Source: JBDGYW01 sp964580055
Lineage (GTDB): Bacteria > Gemmatimonadota > Gemmatimonadetes > Gemmatimonadales > GWC2-71-9
Direction: 5' to 3'
Length of the DNA: 64,000 nucleotides
Assembly: GCA_964580055.1 (NCBI GenBank)
Contig: CAZOJI010000021.1
Coordinates: 1-64,000 of the forward strand
Under the pieces are notes generated by a model, which was not told where the DNA came from, did no database searches, and saw nothing but the letters and a program-made list of their open reading frames with translations. Numbering within the stretch: the stretch's first letter is position 1; each line of letters begins with the position of its first letter. The position numbers and the translations under genes are program-made. Of this stretch, positions 1-8,333 are shown in pieces.

Positions 1-1
1 A

Positions 2-790
2 CGCAAGACGATTGTATGGCGTCGCCGGCTGTGGACTTTCTTCTCTATCGTTTTCTTTGTACAACTCGCGATTGGGCTCTTGGGCGTCGAGGGGTTCTTG
101 ATGAGTGGGGACCTACACCTGCCCATCCCGGCCATGATCGTCGGCGGACCGCTGTACCGAGGTGACGGGCTATTCATGCCCACCCTGTTCGTTTCGACGA
201 TCTTGATTGTCGGCCCGGCGTGGTGCAGCTACCTCTGCTACATGGGGTCCTGGGATTTGAACTCGGCAGCCACGCGCAGGAGACCGGTGCCGGCAAAGGC
301 AAATCGTTTCTGGCTCCGGTTCGGTATTCTCGTGGGAGTGGCGGGTTGCGCTGTTGTGCTGAGCCTCATTGGCATAAGCAGTATCGTCGCTACCTGGCTG
401 GGTTTGGCCTTCGGGATCGTCGGTTTGGTGATAATCCTATGGGGTTCGCGTCGCGCTGGATACATGGTGCACTGCACGATGTACTGCCCTATCGGCCTCG
501 CGGCGAATTTGCTCGGCAAGCTGTCGCCGTTTCGGTTGCGGATCAACGACGGCTGTACGGAATGCGGCGCTTGCACGCTGAAGTGCAGGTATGATGCACT
601 GCGTCCTAGCGATATCAAAGAGCGGCGCCCCGGTTTGACATGCACGCTCTGCGGCGACTGCCTGGCGTCATGTAAGGGCAAATCAATTGAGTATCGCTTT
701 GCCGGTTTGACTCCGCAGTATGCGCGTACGGTTTTTCTGGTGCTGGCCGTATCGGTACATGCCGTGTTCTTGGGCGTTGCCCGGATCTGA
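2..790 (+). CDS. NapH/YccM-like membrane polyferredoxin (5' end outside window)
   Basis: The reading frame is open from the first bases of the window, so the true start lies upstream; a TTG at position 80 is only an internal codon. About 262 residues are visible. Several hydrophobic segments surround CSYLC and HCTMYCP motifs, the paired membrane Cys motifs of the NapH/NosR/YccM family. The C-terminus holds two [4Fe-4S] ferredoxin motifs, CTECGACTLKC and CTLCGDCLASC. Such proteins pass electrons from quinol or membrane partners to periplasmic reductases or maturation factors. The partner cannot be told because the upstream genes are missing. The truncated porin gene follows 21 bases later on the same strand. 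The family assignment is secure; the specific role is not. Confidence 0.82.
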   Translation, partial: RKTIVWRRRLWTFFSIVFFVQLAIGLLGVEGFLMSGDLHLPIPAMIVGGPLYRGDGLFMPTLFVSTILIVGPAWCSYLCYMGSWDLNSAATRRRPVPAKANRFWLRFGILVGVAGCAVVLSLIGISSIVATWLGLAFGIVGLVIILWGSRRAGYMVHCTMYCPIGLAANLLGKLSPFRLRINDGCTECGACTLKCRYDALRPSDIKERRPGLTCTLCGDCLASCKGKSIEYRFAGLTPQYARTVFLVLAVSVHAVFLGVARI

Positions 791-811
791 GCGGAGAACG
801 GGGAGAACCAG

Positions 812-1168
812 ATGATTTCAAATCGCAGGATTGTGATTGCGCTCGTTGCCGTATGCGTCGTCGTTACTCATGCGGCTGCTCAGGAAGTGAAGCTCGGCGG
901 GCAGCTTCGTCCGCGCTTCGAGACTCGTGATCCCTACTCGGTCACTGCCACCGGCGGTGACTGGTTCGTATCGATGCGCGCTCGCGCCAACGTTGCCGCG
1001 GACCTGGAAGAGAACGTGAAGGTGTTTGTCCAGATCCAGGATGTGCGCGTCTGGGGAGAAGAGGGGAACACACTCTCCGACTTCAGCGCCTACTACTTCT
1101 TGAATATTCCGGATGCATTTCTTGATGGATGCGAGCTTTTGAGTGGCAGTCGGCTATACGCAGGCTGA
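812..1168 (+). pseudogene. truncated beta-barrel porin (alginate-export-like), N-terminal part only
   Basis: The gene encodes 118 residues starting with a signal peptide ending near THAAAQ. The next part (KLGGQLRPRFETRD ... VRVWGEEGNTLSDFSA) resembles the first strands of alginate-export/phosphate-selective porins, which are normally about 400 residues or longer. After roughly residue 93 the sequence no longer looks porin-like and stops at TGA, just 7 bases before the end of the converging gene. This looks like an N-terminal stub left by a deletion or rearrangement with a breakpoint near 1090. A real short secreted protein is possible but less likely. Confidence 0.5.
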
Positions 1169-1175
1169 CCTGGTT

Positions 1176-1829
1176 TCAGAACAACACGTCCTTCACATTC
1201 TCTATGCCGATCCGGTCTATGAACCTCGCCATGCGTTCGCGCTTCTTGCCGTGTTCGCGGTAGTACTCGAGGGTGCGTTTTATGAGCGGTATTACTTCCT
1301 CTTCGGTCAGTGCTTCGCGCACCAGATCTCCAACACGCGGCCGGCGCGCTGAGCTACCACCAACAACGAGGTTCCACCCAGTTTTCTTACCGAATACGCC
1401 GATATCGCGAACGAAGCTCTCTCCGCAACATAGCGGGCAGCCGGATACTCCGATTTTGACCTTCGCCGGCAGGTCCATCCCGATGAAGAATTCTTCGATT
1501 TTCATGCCGAGCCCCAAGGAGTCCTGCATTCCGAAGCTGCAGACTGCCGTACCTGGGCACGCCTGCACATAGTGGAGGCACAGCTCCGTGGCTCTCCCTA
1601 TGTCCATCCCAAGGTCACGCCAGATCTCGTCGACGTCTTCTCGGTTGATCCCAACCAAGGCAAAACGCTGTCCCGAGGTGATCTTGATTATGGGCACGCC
1701 GAATTTGCGAGCAACCGCCGCAATCTTCTCCAGGTGTTCGGGAGTCAGGATTCCTACGGGGGTGCGAGGAACGATAGCATAGGTTTCATTGTCACGCTGC
1801 AGGATAGTGCCTGCCGGGTGTTCATCCAT
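1176..1829 (-). CDS. small nitrite/sulfite reductase-like sirohaem [4Fe-4S] protein
   Basis: This 217-residue protein matches the short, single-unit nitrite/sulfite reductase family. It has an N-terminal ferredoxin-like half-domain (VPRTPVGILTPEHLEKIA). The cluster/sirohaem ligand set CPGTAVC (CX5C) and CPLCC (CX3C) follows, and the C-terminus is helical. Full SirA/NirB-type enzymes carry two such halves and are 500 residues or more. Small stand-alone versions occur in Geobacter-like and other anaerobes, and their substrate is generally not established. It is transcribed away from the response regulator at 2114 and converges on the truncated porin. Family confident; reaction unknown. Confidence 0.75.
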   Translation of the reverse strand: MDEHPAGTILQRDNETYAIVPRTPVGILTPEHLEKIAAVARKFGVPIIKITSGQRFALVGINREDVDEIWRDLGMDIGRATELCLHYVQACPGTAVCSFGMQDSLGLGMKIEEFFIGMDLPAKVKIGVSGCPLCCGESFVRDIGVFGKKTGWNLVVGGSSARRPRVGDLVREALTEEEVIPLIKRTLEYYREHGKKRERMARFIDRIGIENVKDVLF

Positions 1830-2113
1830 TATTCATCTCCGCCAATCATGTGAGCCTAACCGCACCGCCGGGTCATGGGAATTACTGCGTTGCATGCTAA
1901 GTGATCGTGCGCAGGTGGACCAGTAGCCGCGTGCATCGCCACCCCAAGCTCTACACCTCTCACTCATTCCGGGGGATGCGGCAAAGAGGTGCGCTTGTAA
2001 TAGCTTGTGTTCAGTTCATGGTTCGACACACCCAAGCCCCATTGCAGTCCGCGCGGGGCTTTCTCGAGGGAGGCCTCGCAAGAGTGGTGCATGACATTTT
2101 GGATCCCTCAGGG

Positions 2114-2668
2114 TCAGGGGTCGAGCTGCGGCTTCACCTTGGTTTCGTAGCACTCCGGGCAGATCCCGTGAGAAAACTGCGTGTCGCTTCGCTCTGCAAC
2201 ATAGGCCTCGATTTGCTGCCAATTGTCGTCTTTGCCTCGGATTCTCTTACAGTAGGAGCAGATCGGCAACAGGCCCTGGAGCTTCCTCACGTCAGCCTGA
2301 AGGCCGAGGATTCGCTCGGCAACTCGCAGGCGCGCTTCCAGCTCCGGCGCGCTCGTGGGTTTGGTCGCGAAATCATCGGCACCCGCGTTGATGCCCTCGA
2401 CAAAGTCCTGGTCGCCCATGCGGCCGGTGAGCATGATTATGTAGGTGTACTTGGCCCGGTCGAGGTCGCGGATGCGACGGCACAGCTCCAAACCGTTCAT
2501 GTTGGGCATTTCCCAATCCACGATCATCACTCCAAAGCTCAGGGATTGGAACAAGTCCCACGCTTCCCGGCCGTCTTCCGCCTCGATTACGCTGTGGCCC
2601 ATGCCCTCCAGCATGCTGGTGAGCAGCGTTCTGGTGACGGCGTCGTCATCCACAACGAGGATCTTCAT
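2114..2668 (-). CDS. response regulator with receiver domain and Cys-rich C-terminal tail
   Basis: Residues 1-125 form a receiver domain: acidic pair in VVDDDAV, phospho-acceptor Asp in MIVDWEMPNMNG, Thr in IIMLTGR, Lys in DFATKP. A short tail follows with two CxxC pairs, CSYCKRIR and CPECYE, separated by a WQQIEAYV helix. This tail is recurrent in environmental response regulators and may bind a metal. No DNA-binding or enzymatic output domain is present. The start ATG at 2668 is followed directly by the first receiver strand. The gene reads away from the receiver fragment at 2880. The partner kinase is unknown. Confidence 0.85.
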   Translation of the reverse strand: MKILVVDDDAVTRTLLTSMLEGMGHSVIEAEDGREAWDLFQSLSFGVMIVDWEMPNMNGLELCRRIRDLDRAKYTYIIMLTGRMGDQDFVEGINAGADDFATKPTSAPELEARLRVAERILGLQADVRKLQGLLPICSYCKRIRGKDDNWQQIEAYVAERSDTQFSHGICPECYETKVKPQLDP

Positions 2669-2879
2669 ATGTACAGCCTCTCGGTAGTGCGTCGCTCTCC
2701 AGGTAAGTTAGCGGTTAACCGGCGACCGCAAAGGAGGGTCCTGGGCAGGTCTTCAAGGGCAACGGAATACCGCCGGAAGCACCGGCACGCGCATGACTGG
2801 CAGGAATGCGGACTGGGAGGTGTTTTGCCGTCCCTCGAGACGGGTTGGTACGGCCATGAATGCGGCAAAGCGAGAGCGG

Positions 2880-3020
2880 ATGGACCAAGGCAAGACGCTG
2901 CTGCTCGTTGAGGACAATCCCAGCGACGAAGCGCTGACTATCCGCGCTCTGGAACAGGCAGATGTGGTCTGTCATTTCATGGTTGCGAGGAACGGTGCCG
3001 AAGCGCTCGATTACCTGTTC
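2880..3020 (+). pseudogene. Rcp1-type receiver domain, N-terminal fragment cut by IS630-like relic
   Basis: From the ATG at 2880 the product begins as a typical Rcp1/CheY-like receiver (TLLLVEDNPSDEALTIRALE ... NGAEALDYLF), closely resembling the intact gene at 7860. After residue 47 the similarity ends. The reading frame continues only by running antisense through transposase-like sequence. The phospho-acceptor Asp and the switch Lys are therefore missing. I interpret this as a receiver gene destroyed by insertion or deletion at about 3020-3050. No C-terminal half is recognisable downstream before the AAA+ gene. Confidence 0.6.
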
Positions 3021-3480
3021 TGCGTGGGCGAGCACCAAGCGGGCAATGCGAGCGAGGTTCTCGTAATATCTTGCGAAGTCGAACAGTCGTTTTTCAAGAG
3101 CCTCGAGCGAGGAGAAGTCGTTGGGTGTCAGGGCCTTTCGTTCGAGGATGGAGAAATAGACTTCCACCTGGTTGAGCCAACTCGGGTGCACCGGCGTGTG
3201 GACGGGAACGACGGTCGGCCAGTGCTTCGTGATCCGGTCAATGCAGGCTTGGCCACGGTGCGAGGATCCGTTGTCCATGATCCAGGAGACTTGGCGAGCT
3301 GGCCGATAGGGTTCCTGCGTCATAACTTGCCGCCGCAACGCACGAGCCCGACGCCTTTGCGAAGAGCACGCCGTCGCATCCGGCTTGAGTTCCTCCGGTT
3401 AGGACGTCGATATATTCACTGCACGCAGGACCTTCAGTTCCCATGTTGCCTTCATCAGAAGAGACGCCGCCCGCACCGCA
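3000..3480 (-). mobile_element. IS630-family transposase relic (C-terminal part)
   Basis: On the minus strand, about 3338 down to 3030 translates as the C-terminal catalytic part of an IS630-type DDE transposase. It shows the second Asp in WIMDNGSSHRG, then HTPVHPSWLNQVEVYFSILERK containing the catalytic Glu. Upstream in the same frame (PEELKPDATA ... RRRARAL) a TAA interrupts the frame near 3400, and the first catalytic Asp is not recognisable. The copy is thus truncated and frameshifted. Its low-coordinate end abuts the receiver fragment at 2880-3020. I did not find convincing terminal inverted repeats. Confidence 0.65.
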
Positions 3481-3624
3481 CACTACTCACCGCGGTCCGT
3501 GCTCTCTGTGGGCACTTCGCGAGTCACCGCGTGCGGCTTTGAACGTCGCGGTGTACGGCTGTCATGCTGGAAAGGTGTCTATCCGGCCCACGTGATGGGT
3601 GGCCGGATCGGGCAAACCGGAGTG

Positions 3625-5706
3625 TCAACCGTGGGTCCGGGTAGCCGGACGGTGTATGCCCAGTTTTTTCATTCGCGCGTACAGCGTGCTCGGATTGATG
3701 CCCAGCAATTCCGCAGCGTTCCCCTTGCCCTTGATCCTCCAACCGCAGCGCTCCAGAACGGAGCGTATGTGCGTGCGTTGCACGTCCTCCAGAGGTGCGA
3801 CAACTGACCGAACATCCGGAAGTTTGTCCCGTCCACCGAGAACGCTGTCATCGATGGTGAGTGCGGTACTGCTCGATAGAATCATCGCGCGCTCTATCAC
3901 GTTTTCGAGTTCTCTTACGTTTCCGGGCCAGTGATAGGATGTGAGTATGTCCAACGCGTCCTGCGGGATCGAGTCGATCGGTTTGGCCAACTTGTTGCGC
4001 AGCCTGTTTGCGAAGTACCACGCCAGCAGAGGGATATCCTCGACCCGGTTTCTGAGCGGCGGCAGCCAGATCGGGAAGACACTGATGCGATAGTATAGGT
4101 CCTCCCTGAAACGACCGTCGGCCACATCCTGTTCGAGGTCGCGGTTGGTGGCTGCTATGAGACGCACGTTCACCCGTTGCGTATCTGTAGATCCGACTCG
4201 CTCGAACTCTCCTCGCTCCAGAACACGCAGCAGTTTTGTCTGCAACTCGCCGGGAAGATCGCCTACCTCGTCGAGGAAAAGGGTGCCGCGGTTCGCAATC
4301 TCGAACCGGCCCAGTCGTTTCTCGATAGCGCCCGTAAACGCGCCCCTCTCATGACCGAACAGCTCGCTCTCGATCAGGCTTCCAGGCAGCGCAGCGCAGC
4401 TCACGTGAACGAGCGGAAAGTCTCTGCGGGCGCTGCGGTTGTGGATCGTCTGCGCTACCGTGTCTTTACCCGTCCCTGTCTCGCCGAGCAGGAGAACTGC
4501 CGCATCCGTCTGTGCTACCTGCTTGCACCGCCGCATTACCCGCATCCACGCGGAGCTGTTGCCAACGGGTTCCTTTAGAGTCCACTCACTGTCGCTGCGC
4601 TCTCTAAGGTAGATGTTCTCGTCCTCGACGCGCATGCGGAGTGTGTTGATTGTATTGAGAGCATCCTTGAGGGAACGTCGATCATCGGCTCGGTCGCGCT
4701 GCTCGATGGCGCGGCCCAGAAGATCCGCGAGGCGGCGGACGAAATTCGCGTGCTCCGGCATCCATTCTCGTTTCTGTCCCACGTGATGATTGCAGAGGAC
4801 CGCGGCGGGCCTGCCATCCACGCGGATGACCGCGTCGAGCATGGAGCTGATTCCGATCGGTTCCAGGTACAACCGCCAATACTCGGAGGTGCGGCTGTCC
4901 TCCTGCGGGTCGCTGGTAGCGACGACTGGAGAATTGGATAGCGCTTCCATGTACATAGGACAGTCCACTATCTCGCGTCTGCGCGTGTTGGAATGCCGGT
5001 TTCGCGAAGCCTCGTACAAATCGCTCGAGAGGAGTGACGTAGCCGTCTCGTTCAACTCCCACACGCTTACGCGCTCCACATTCATCAGGTCAGCTGCCAT
5101 TTGAGTGGCGCGGCGGAAGGTCGCATCAAGGTCTCCACTCAACATACAATCCGAGGTCGCCAACTCGAACAACGCCGCCTGCTGTTGCGAGAGACGTTCG
5201 TGGGTCTCCCGCAGCCTGAGCACGGCAAGCTTACGTTCGGTTACGTCCTCCACAATCGCGAGCCAGTACTGGGCCACACCTTCCTCGTCGCGGACGAGGG
5301 CTAACGAGGTGTTTGCCCAAATAAATGTTCCGTCTTTCCGGCAGTAGCGGCTCTCGATGCCGCCCCTATCGCGTTCTGCTCTCAGGAGTGCTTCAGCCAG
5401 CTCCGCACTAGGTCTGCTGTCGTCCGGATGCGTGGTTTGCAGGAACTCCTGACCTTGCAGTTCGAGCTCGTCGAAGCCGAGCATCTCTTGAATGGCGGGG
5501 TTGGCCATTATCAGCCTGCCCTCCACGTCCCAGAGCCCGATGCCGACACCGGCGTGTTTGACCATCATCCGGTACAGTTCCTCACTCCGGCTCGACGCGT
5601 CTCGCGCCCGCTCAAACGCCAGTCGCTCCCTACGTTCGGCTTCGAGCAGTCGGGTGACTCGTGACAATTCTGCTTCGAGTTGGGTGATTCTACCTGACGC
5701 GCTCAT
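3625..5706 (-). CDS. sigma-54-dependent activator with PAS, GAF and AAA+ domains (FhlA-like layout)
   Basis: This 693-residue protein has an N-terminal coiled coil (1-40), a PAS/PAC sensor (about 45-160), a GAF domain (about 180-330) and a linker coil. A complete AAA+ sigma-54 interaction domain follows: Walker A GETGTGKD near 405, GAFTGA loop in ERGAFTGAIEK, Walker B LFLDEVGDL. A Fis-type HTH lies at the C-terminus (about 650-685). There is no receiver, so ligand or redox sensing by PAS/GAF presumably controls it. It is divergent from the kinase operon at 6023. The intergenic region contains inverted repeats and a -24/-12 promoter facing that operon, so this protein is its probable activator (inference). 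Confidence 0.9.
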   Translation of the reverse strand: MSASGRITQLEAELSRVTRLLEAERRERLAFERARDASSRSEELYRMMVKHAGVGIGLWDVEGRLIMANPAIQEMLGFDELELQGQEFLQTTHPDDSRPSAELAEALLRAERDRGGIESRYCRKDGTFIWANTSLALVRDEEGVAQYWLAIVEDVTERKLAVLRLRETHERLSQQQAALFELATSDCMLSGDLDATFRRATQMAADLMNVERVSVWELNETATSLLSSDLYEASRNRHSNTRRREIVDCPMYMEALSNSPVVATSDPQEDSRTSEYWRLYLEPIGISSMLDAVIRVDGRPAAVLCNHHVGQKREWMPEHANFVRRLADLLGRAIEQRDRADDRRSLKDALNTINTLRMRVEDENIYLRERSDSEWTLKEPVGNSSAWMRVMRRCKQVAQTDAAVLLLGETGTGKDTVAQTIHNRSARRDFPLVHVSCAALPGSLIESELFGHERGAFTGAIEKRLGRFEIANRGTLFLDEVGDLPGELQTKLLRVLERGEFERVGSTDTQRVNVRLIAATNRDLEQDVADGRFREDLYYRISVFPIWLPPLRNRVEDIPLLAWYFANRLRNKLAKPIDSIPQDALDILTSYHWPGNVRELENVIERAMILSSSTALTIDDSVLGGRDKLPDVRSVVAPLEDVQRTHIRSVLERCGWRIKGKGNAAELLGINPSTLYARMKKLGIHRPATRTHG

Positions 5707-5745
5707 GATCCCTCTTTTGTAAGTGCGTTTTCGCGCGTTTCGGTC

Positions 5746-5766
5746 TTCGACCGACTAGTAGTCGAA
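5746..5766. promoter_or_regulatory. inverted repeat TTCGAC-N9-GTCGAA, possible operator
   Basis: The six-base arms are perfect complements, and an inner CGACT/AGTCG repeat overlaps them. The site lies 40-60 bases upstream of the activator start, so it could serve autoregulation. Seen directly in sequence; the binding protein is inferred. Confidence 0.4.
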
Positions 5767-5797
5767 AAGACAATTGTTAAGCTCATTATTTCGTTCC

Positions 5798-5811
5798 GTC
5801 AATATATTGAC
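5798..5811. promoter_or_regulatory. perfect 14-bp palindrome GTCAATATATTGAC
   Basis: This is an exact self-complementary 14-mer about 120 bp upstream of the -24 element at 5931. The position and symmetry suit a dimeric enhancer-binding protein, most simply the adjacent PAS-GAF-AAA+ activator. Function is inferred. Confidence 0.5.
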
Positions 5812-5930
5812 TCGCGAGGGTTGAAATATTGGCCTTTGCCTTGATTCCCATTTCACGCAGGTCCGGCTCCTGTCTTTGTAATGTGAAGCAGGTCAAGCAC
5901 TTACCAAAGCACGGAAGACGTTACGTTTCC

Positions 5931-5945
5931 TGGCACGTTCCATGC
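5931..5945 (+). promoter_or_regulatory. sigma-54 (-24/-12) promoter
   Basis: TGGCACG-TTCC-ATGC matches the consensus TGGCACG-N4-TTGC at all but one position with correct GG-to-GC spacing. Transcription would start near 5957, giving a leader of about 65 bases before the ATG at 6023. An adjacent sigma-54 activator gene supports the call. Confidence 0.7.
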
Positions 5946-6022
5946 GTATCTAATAAACTGTTACGCTCGACAGCACCGGGAAAGGTACGCCTCCACTGCC
6001 ACTTGCAGGCGAAGGGGGGGGA

Positions 6023-7867
6023 ATGCAGCGACCGGAAATTGCAGGAACCGCCGGTCAGAAACGGCGCCTCGTCTTCCTCATTGGCTGTATGACTGTGGTT
6101 ACACTCGTCACGGTGGGGGTGAACTTCGCCTTACTCTACAGAACCGCCCTCGCGGGTCAACGCACCCGGTTGGTAGAGATTGTCAACAGCCGTGCGCGCA
6201 TCATTGAGGCGGTGGCGCGTTTCGACGCCCGCGAAAGCTCCGGCTACCCCGGCGGTTTTCTGGCCGCGACACTGGAGCAGCTCAGGGGCGCACACGAAAG
6301 GTTCCCAGGATTCGGGGAAACGGGGGAGTTCACGCTGGCGCGTCGGGAAGGTGACCACGTTGTCTTTCTGCTCAACCACCGGCATGACGATGTCGACAAG
6401 CCATTGCGGATGTCCGTCGAACCTGAATATGCCGAGCCGATGGTCCGCGCGTTGCGCGGAGAATCGGGCGCGCTGATCGGACCCGACTATCGGGGCGTTA
6501 CGGTGCTGTCGGCCTATGAGCCGGTGGCCGGCCTGGATCTCGGCGTAGTAGCCAAGATCGACCTGGCTGAAGTCCGTGCGCCATTATTGAGGGCCGGTGG
6601 CCTGGCTTTGCTCGCCGCTTCGCTGCTGATAGCCATCGGTGCGATCTTGTTTAGATCCTTGTTCGAGCCACTCATAGCAGCGCAGATCCGTGGGCAGGAA
6701 CTGATGAAATACCAGGCCACAATGCTGTCGAGCATGGCGGACGCAATGATCACGACCGATCTAGACTTCTCCATCACGAGCTGGAACGAGGCTGCGGAGC
6801 GGCTCTTTGGCCGGCCGGCCGAGGAGGTTTTGGGAAAGGAATTGGTGGATGTCGCCCACATCGAGCATCTGACCTCAACCAGGGAAGCGGCGTTGGCATC
6901 GGTACGAGAAGCCGGATACTGGAGTGGTGAGATAGCCGTGACCACGCGTGACCGAGAGCGGACTCACTTGGAAACCGTGGCAACGCTGGTGCGAGACGAT
7001 TCGGGCCAGCCGCTCGGTGTGGTGGCCGTGCACCGGGACATAACCGAGAAGAAGCGCACCGAGAAGGAACTCCACTCGCTCACAGAAGAACTGGAGATGC
7101 GGGTGAAAGCACGCACCGCTGAGCTGAGTGTCGCAAACAAGGAACTGGAGACGTATGCGTATTCGGTTTCGCACGATCTGAAGGCACCGCTTCGAGCGAT
7201 AACCGGCTTCTCGGAAATCTTGGCGTCGCGGTACGCAGAAGATCTCGACGAGGAAGCCCTGCGCTACTTCCGGCATATCCAGAATGCCGGCGTCAAGATG
7301 ACGCAGCTGGTGGACGATCTGCTGCACTACCAGCGCTTGGGCCGCTCGGGAATCGATGTGTCGGAAGTGCCGCTTTCGGAAGTGTTGAGGTACGCGATCG
7401 AGTCCCGCGCGGATGAACTGGCGGAAACGAACGGCGTGGTCGAGGTGCCTGATGACTTACCTGCGGTATACGGTTCTTTCTCCCTTCTGAAAAGGGTGTT
7501 CGAGAACTTGCTGGGTAATTCCATCAAGTATCGCCGACCCGGTGTTCCACCCAGGGTGAGTGTATCCTGGTCCAGGGATAATGCGGCGGTGAGGGTGTCA
7601 GTTACCGACAACGGCATTGGGATTCCCAAGGAACACCAGCACATGATTTTCGATCTCTTTCAGCGTCTTCATAGTGATGACGACTATCCGGGAACCGGGG
7701 TGGGACTCGCTATGGTCCAGAAGGCGGTGCTGTTGCTCGGCGGAACGATCGAGGTGAATTCGGAGGTGGGCCACGGCACGACATTCACGGTTCACCTGGC
7801 TTCTTACCCAAAAACGGCAACCGCCACACCGGCTTACAGCGGTACGACGGGGAGCGTCGATGGATAG
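6023..7867 (+). CDS. membrane sensor histidine kinase with PAS domain
   Basis: This 614-residue kinase begins at an ATG preceded by a very G-rich ribosome site. It has one membrane helix at about 14-36, an extracytoplasmic sensor region, a second helix at about 190-210, a PAS/PAC domain (230-345) and a coiled coil. The HisKA phospho-site is in SVSHDLKAPLRA, and a HATPase domain follows (DNGIGIP, GTGVGLAMV). This bacteriophytochrome-like HisKA type commonly pairs with Rcp1-class receivers. The next gene, overlapping by 8 bases, is exactly such a receiver. The gene is preceded by a sigma-54 promoter, so production is likely under the activator encoded divergently. Confidence 0.9.
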   Translation: MQRPEIAGTAGQKRRLVFLIGCMTVVTLVTVGVNFALLYRTALAGQRTRLVEIVNSRARIIEAVARFDARESSGYPGGFLAATLEQLRGAHERFPGFGETGEFTLARREGDHVVFLLNHRHDDVDKPLRMSVEPEYAEPMVRALRGESGALIGPDYRGVTVLSAYEPVAGLDLGVVAKIDLAEVRAPLLRAGGLALLAASLLIAIGAILFRSLFEPLIAAQIRGQELMKYQATMLSSMADAMITTDLDFSITSWNEAAERLFGRPAEEVLGKELVDVAHIEHLTSTREAALASVREAGYWSGEIAVTTRDRERTHLETVATLVRDDSGQPLGVVAVHRDITEKKRTEKELHSLTEELEMRVKARTAELSVANKELETYAYSVSHDLKAPLRAITGFSEILASRYAEDLDEEALRYFRHIQNAGVKMTQLVDDLLHYQRLGRSGIDVSEVPLSEVLRYAIESRADELAETNGVVEVPDDLPAVYGSFSLLKRVFENLLGNSIKYRRPGVPPRVSVSWSRDNAAVRVSVTDNGIGIPKEHQHMIFDLFQRLHSDDDYPGTGVGLAMVQKAVLLLGGTIEVNSEVGHGTTFTVHLASYPKTATATPAYSGTTGSVDG

Positions 7868-8300
7868 GCCGGCTGGCATACTGCTGGTCGAGGACAGTCA
7901 GGCGGACATCGATCTGACTCTCCACGCTTTCCGAAGCGCCCGACTCAGCAATGGTGTCAAGGTGTGCAGGACCGGAGAAGAAGCTCTGGACTACCTGTTT
8001 CGCCGCGGCGATTACTCGGGCGGTGTTCATCAACTGCCGGATATGATTTTGCTCGACATCAAGCTCCCTGGGATCGACGGCCTGGAAGTGCTTCGTGAGA
8101 TCAAACGGACGCCGGTTCTGAGGCGGATTCCCGTTGTTATCCTGACCTCGTCGGCAGAGGAAACTGATCGTGTGACAGGATACGAAATCGGGGCCAACAG
8201 TTACCTGGTCAAACCCGTTCGGTTCGATGAGTTCCTGGAGGTGGCGCGGAAAGTGGGCAACTACTGGGTGACACTGAACGTCGCGCCGCCGTTGGATTGA
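7860..8300 (+). CDS. Rcp1-type single-domain response regulator
   Basis: This 146-residue receiver without output domain belongs to the Rcp1 class: LLVEDSQADIDL, the DYLFRRG loop, phospho-Asp in MILLDIKLPGIDG, Thr in VILTSS and Lys in YLVKPV. Its start lies inside the end of the upstream kinase gene (8-base overlap), so the two are translationally coupled and very probably form a cognate pair. It would pass phosphoryl groups on or act by protein contact. Confidence 0.9.
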   Translation: MDRPAGILLVEDSQADIDLTLHAFRSARLSNGVKVCRTGEEALDYLFRRGDYSGGVHQLPDMILLDIKLPGIDGLEVLREIKRTPVLRRIPVVILTSSAEETDRVTGYEIGANSYLVKPVRFDEFLEVARKVGNYWVTLNVAPPLD

Positions 8301-8333
8301 ATCTTTGGGCGCGCACACTATTTGGAGCATGTA

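Larger units (their letters stand above)
5707..6022. promoter_or_regulatory. divergent control region between the sigma-54 activator and the kinase operon
   Basis: This 316-base region contains no gene. It holds an interrupted repeat (5746-5766), a short palindrome ACAATTGT (5770-5777), a perfect 14-bp palindrome (5798-5811) and a sigma-54-type promoter (5931-5945) pointing to the kinase at 6023. The palindrome-to-promoter distance of about 120-180 bp is usual for upstream activator sites of sigma-54 systems. Confidence 0.6.

Noticed and set aside
1901..2911. 336-residue open frame on the plus strand
   Set aside because: It runs antisense to the well-supported response regulator at 2114-2668, and its translation has no recognisable motif.
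2793..3542. 249-residue plus-strand frame starting as a receiver
   Set aside because: Only the first part is receiver-like; the rest is the antisense of transposase sequence, so I annotate two remnants instead of one protein.
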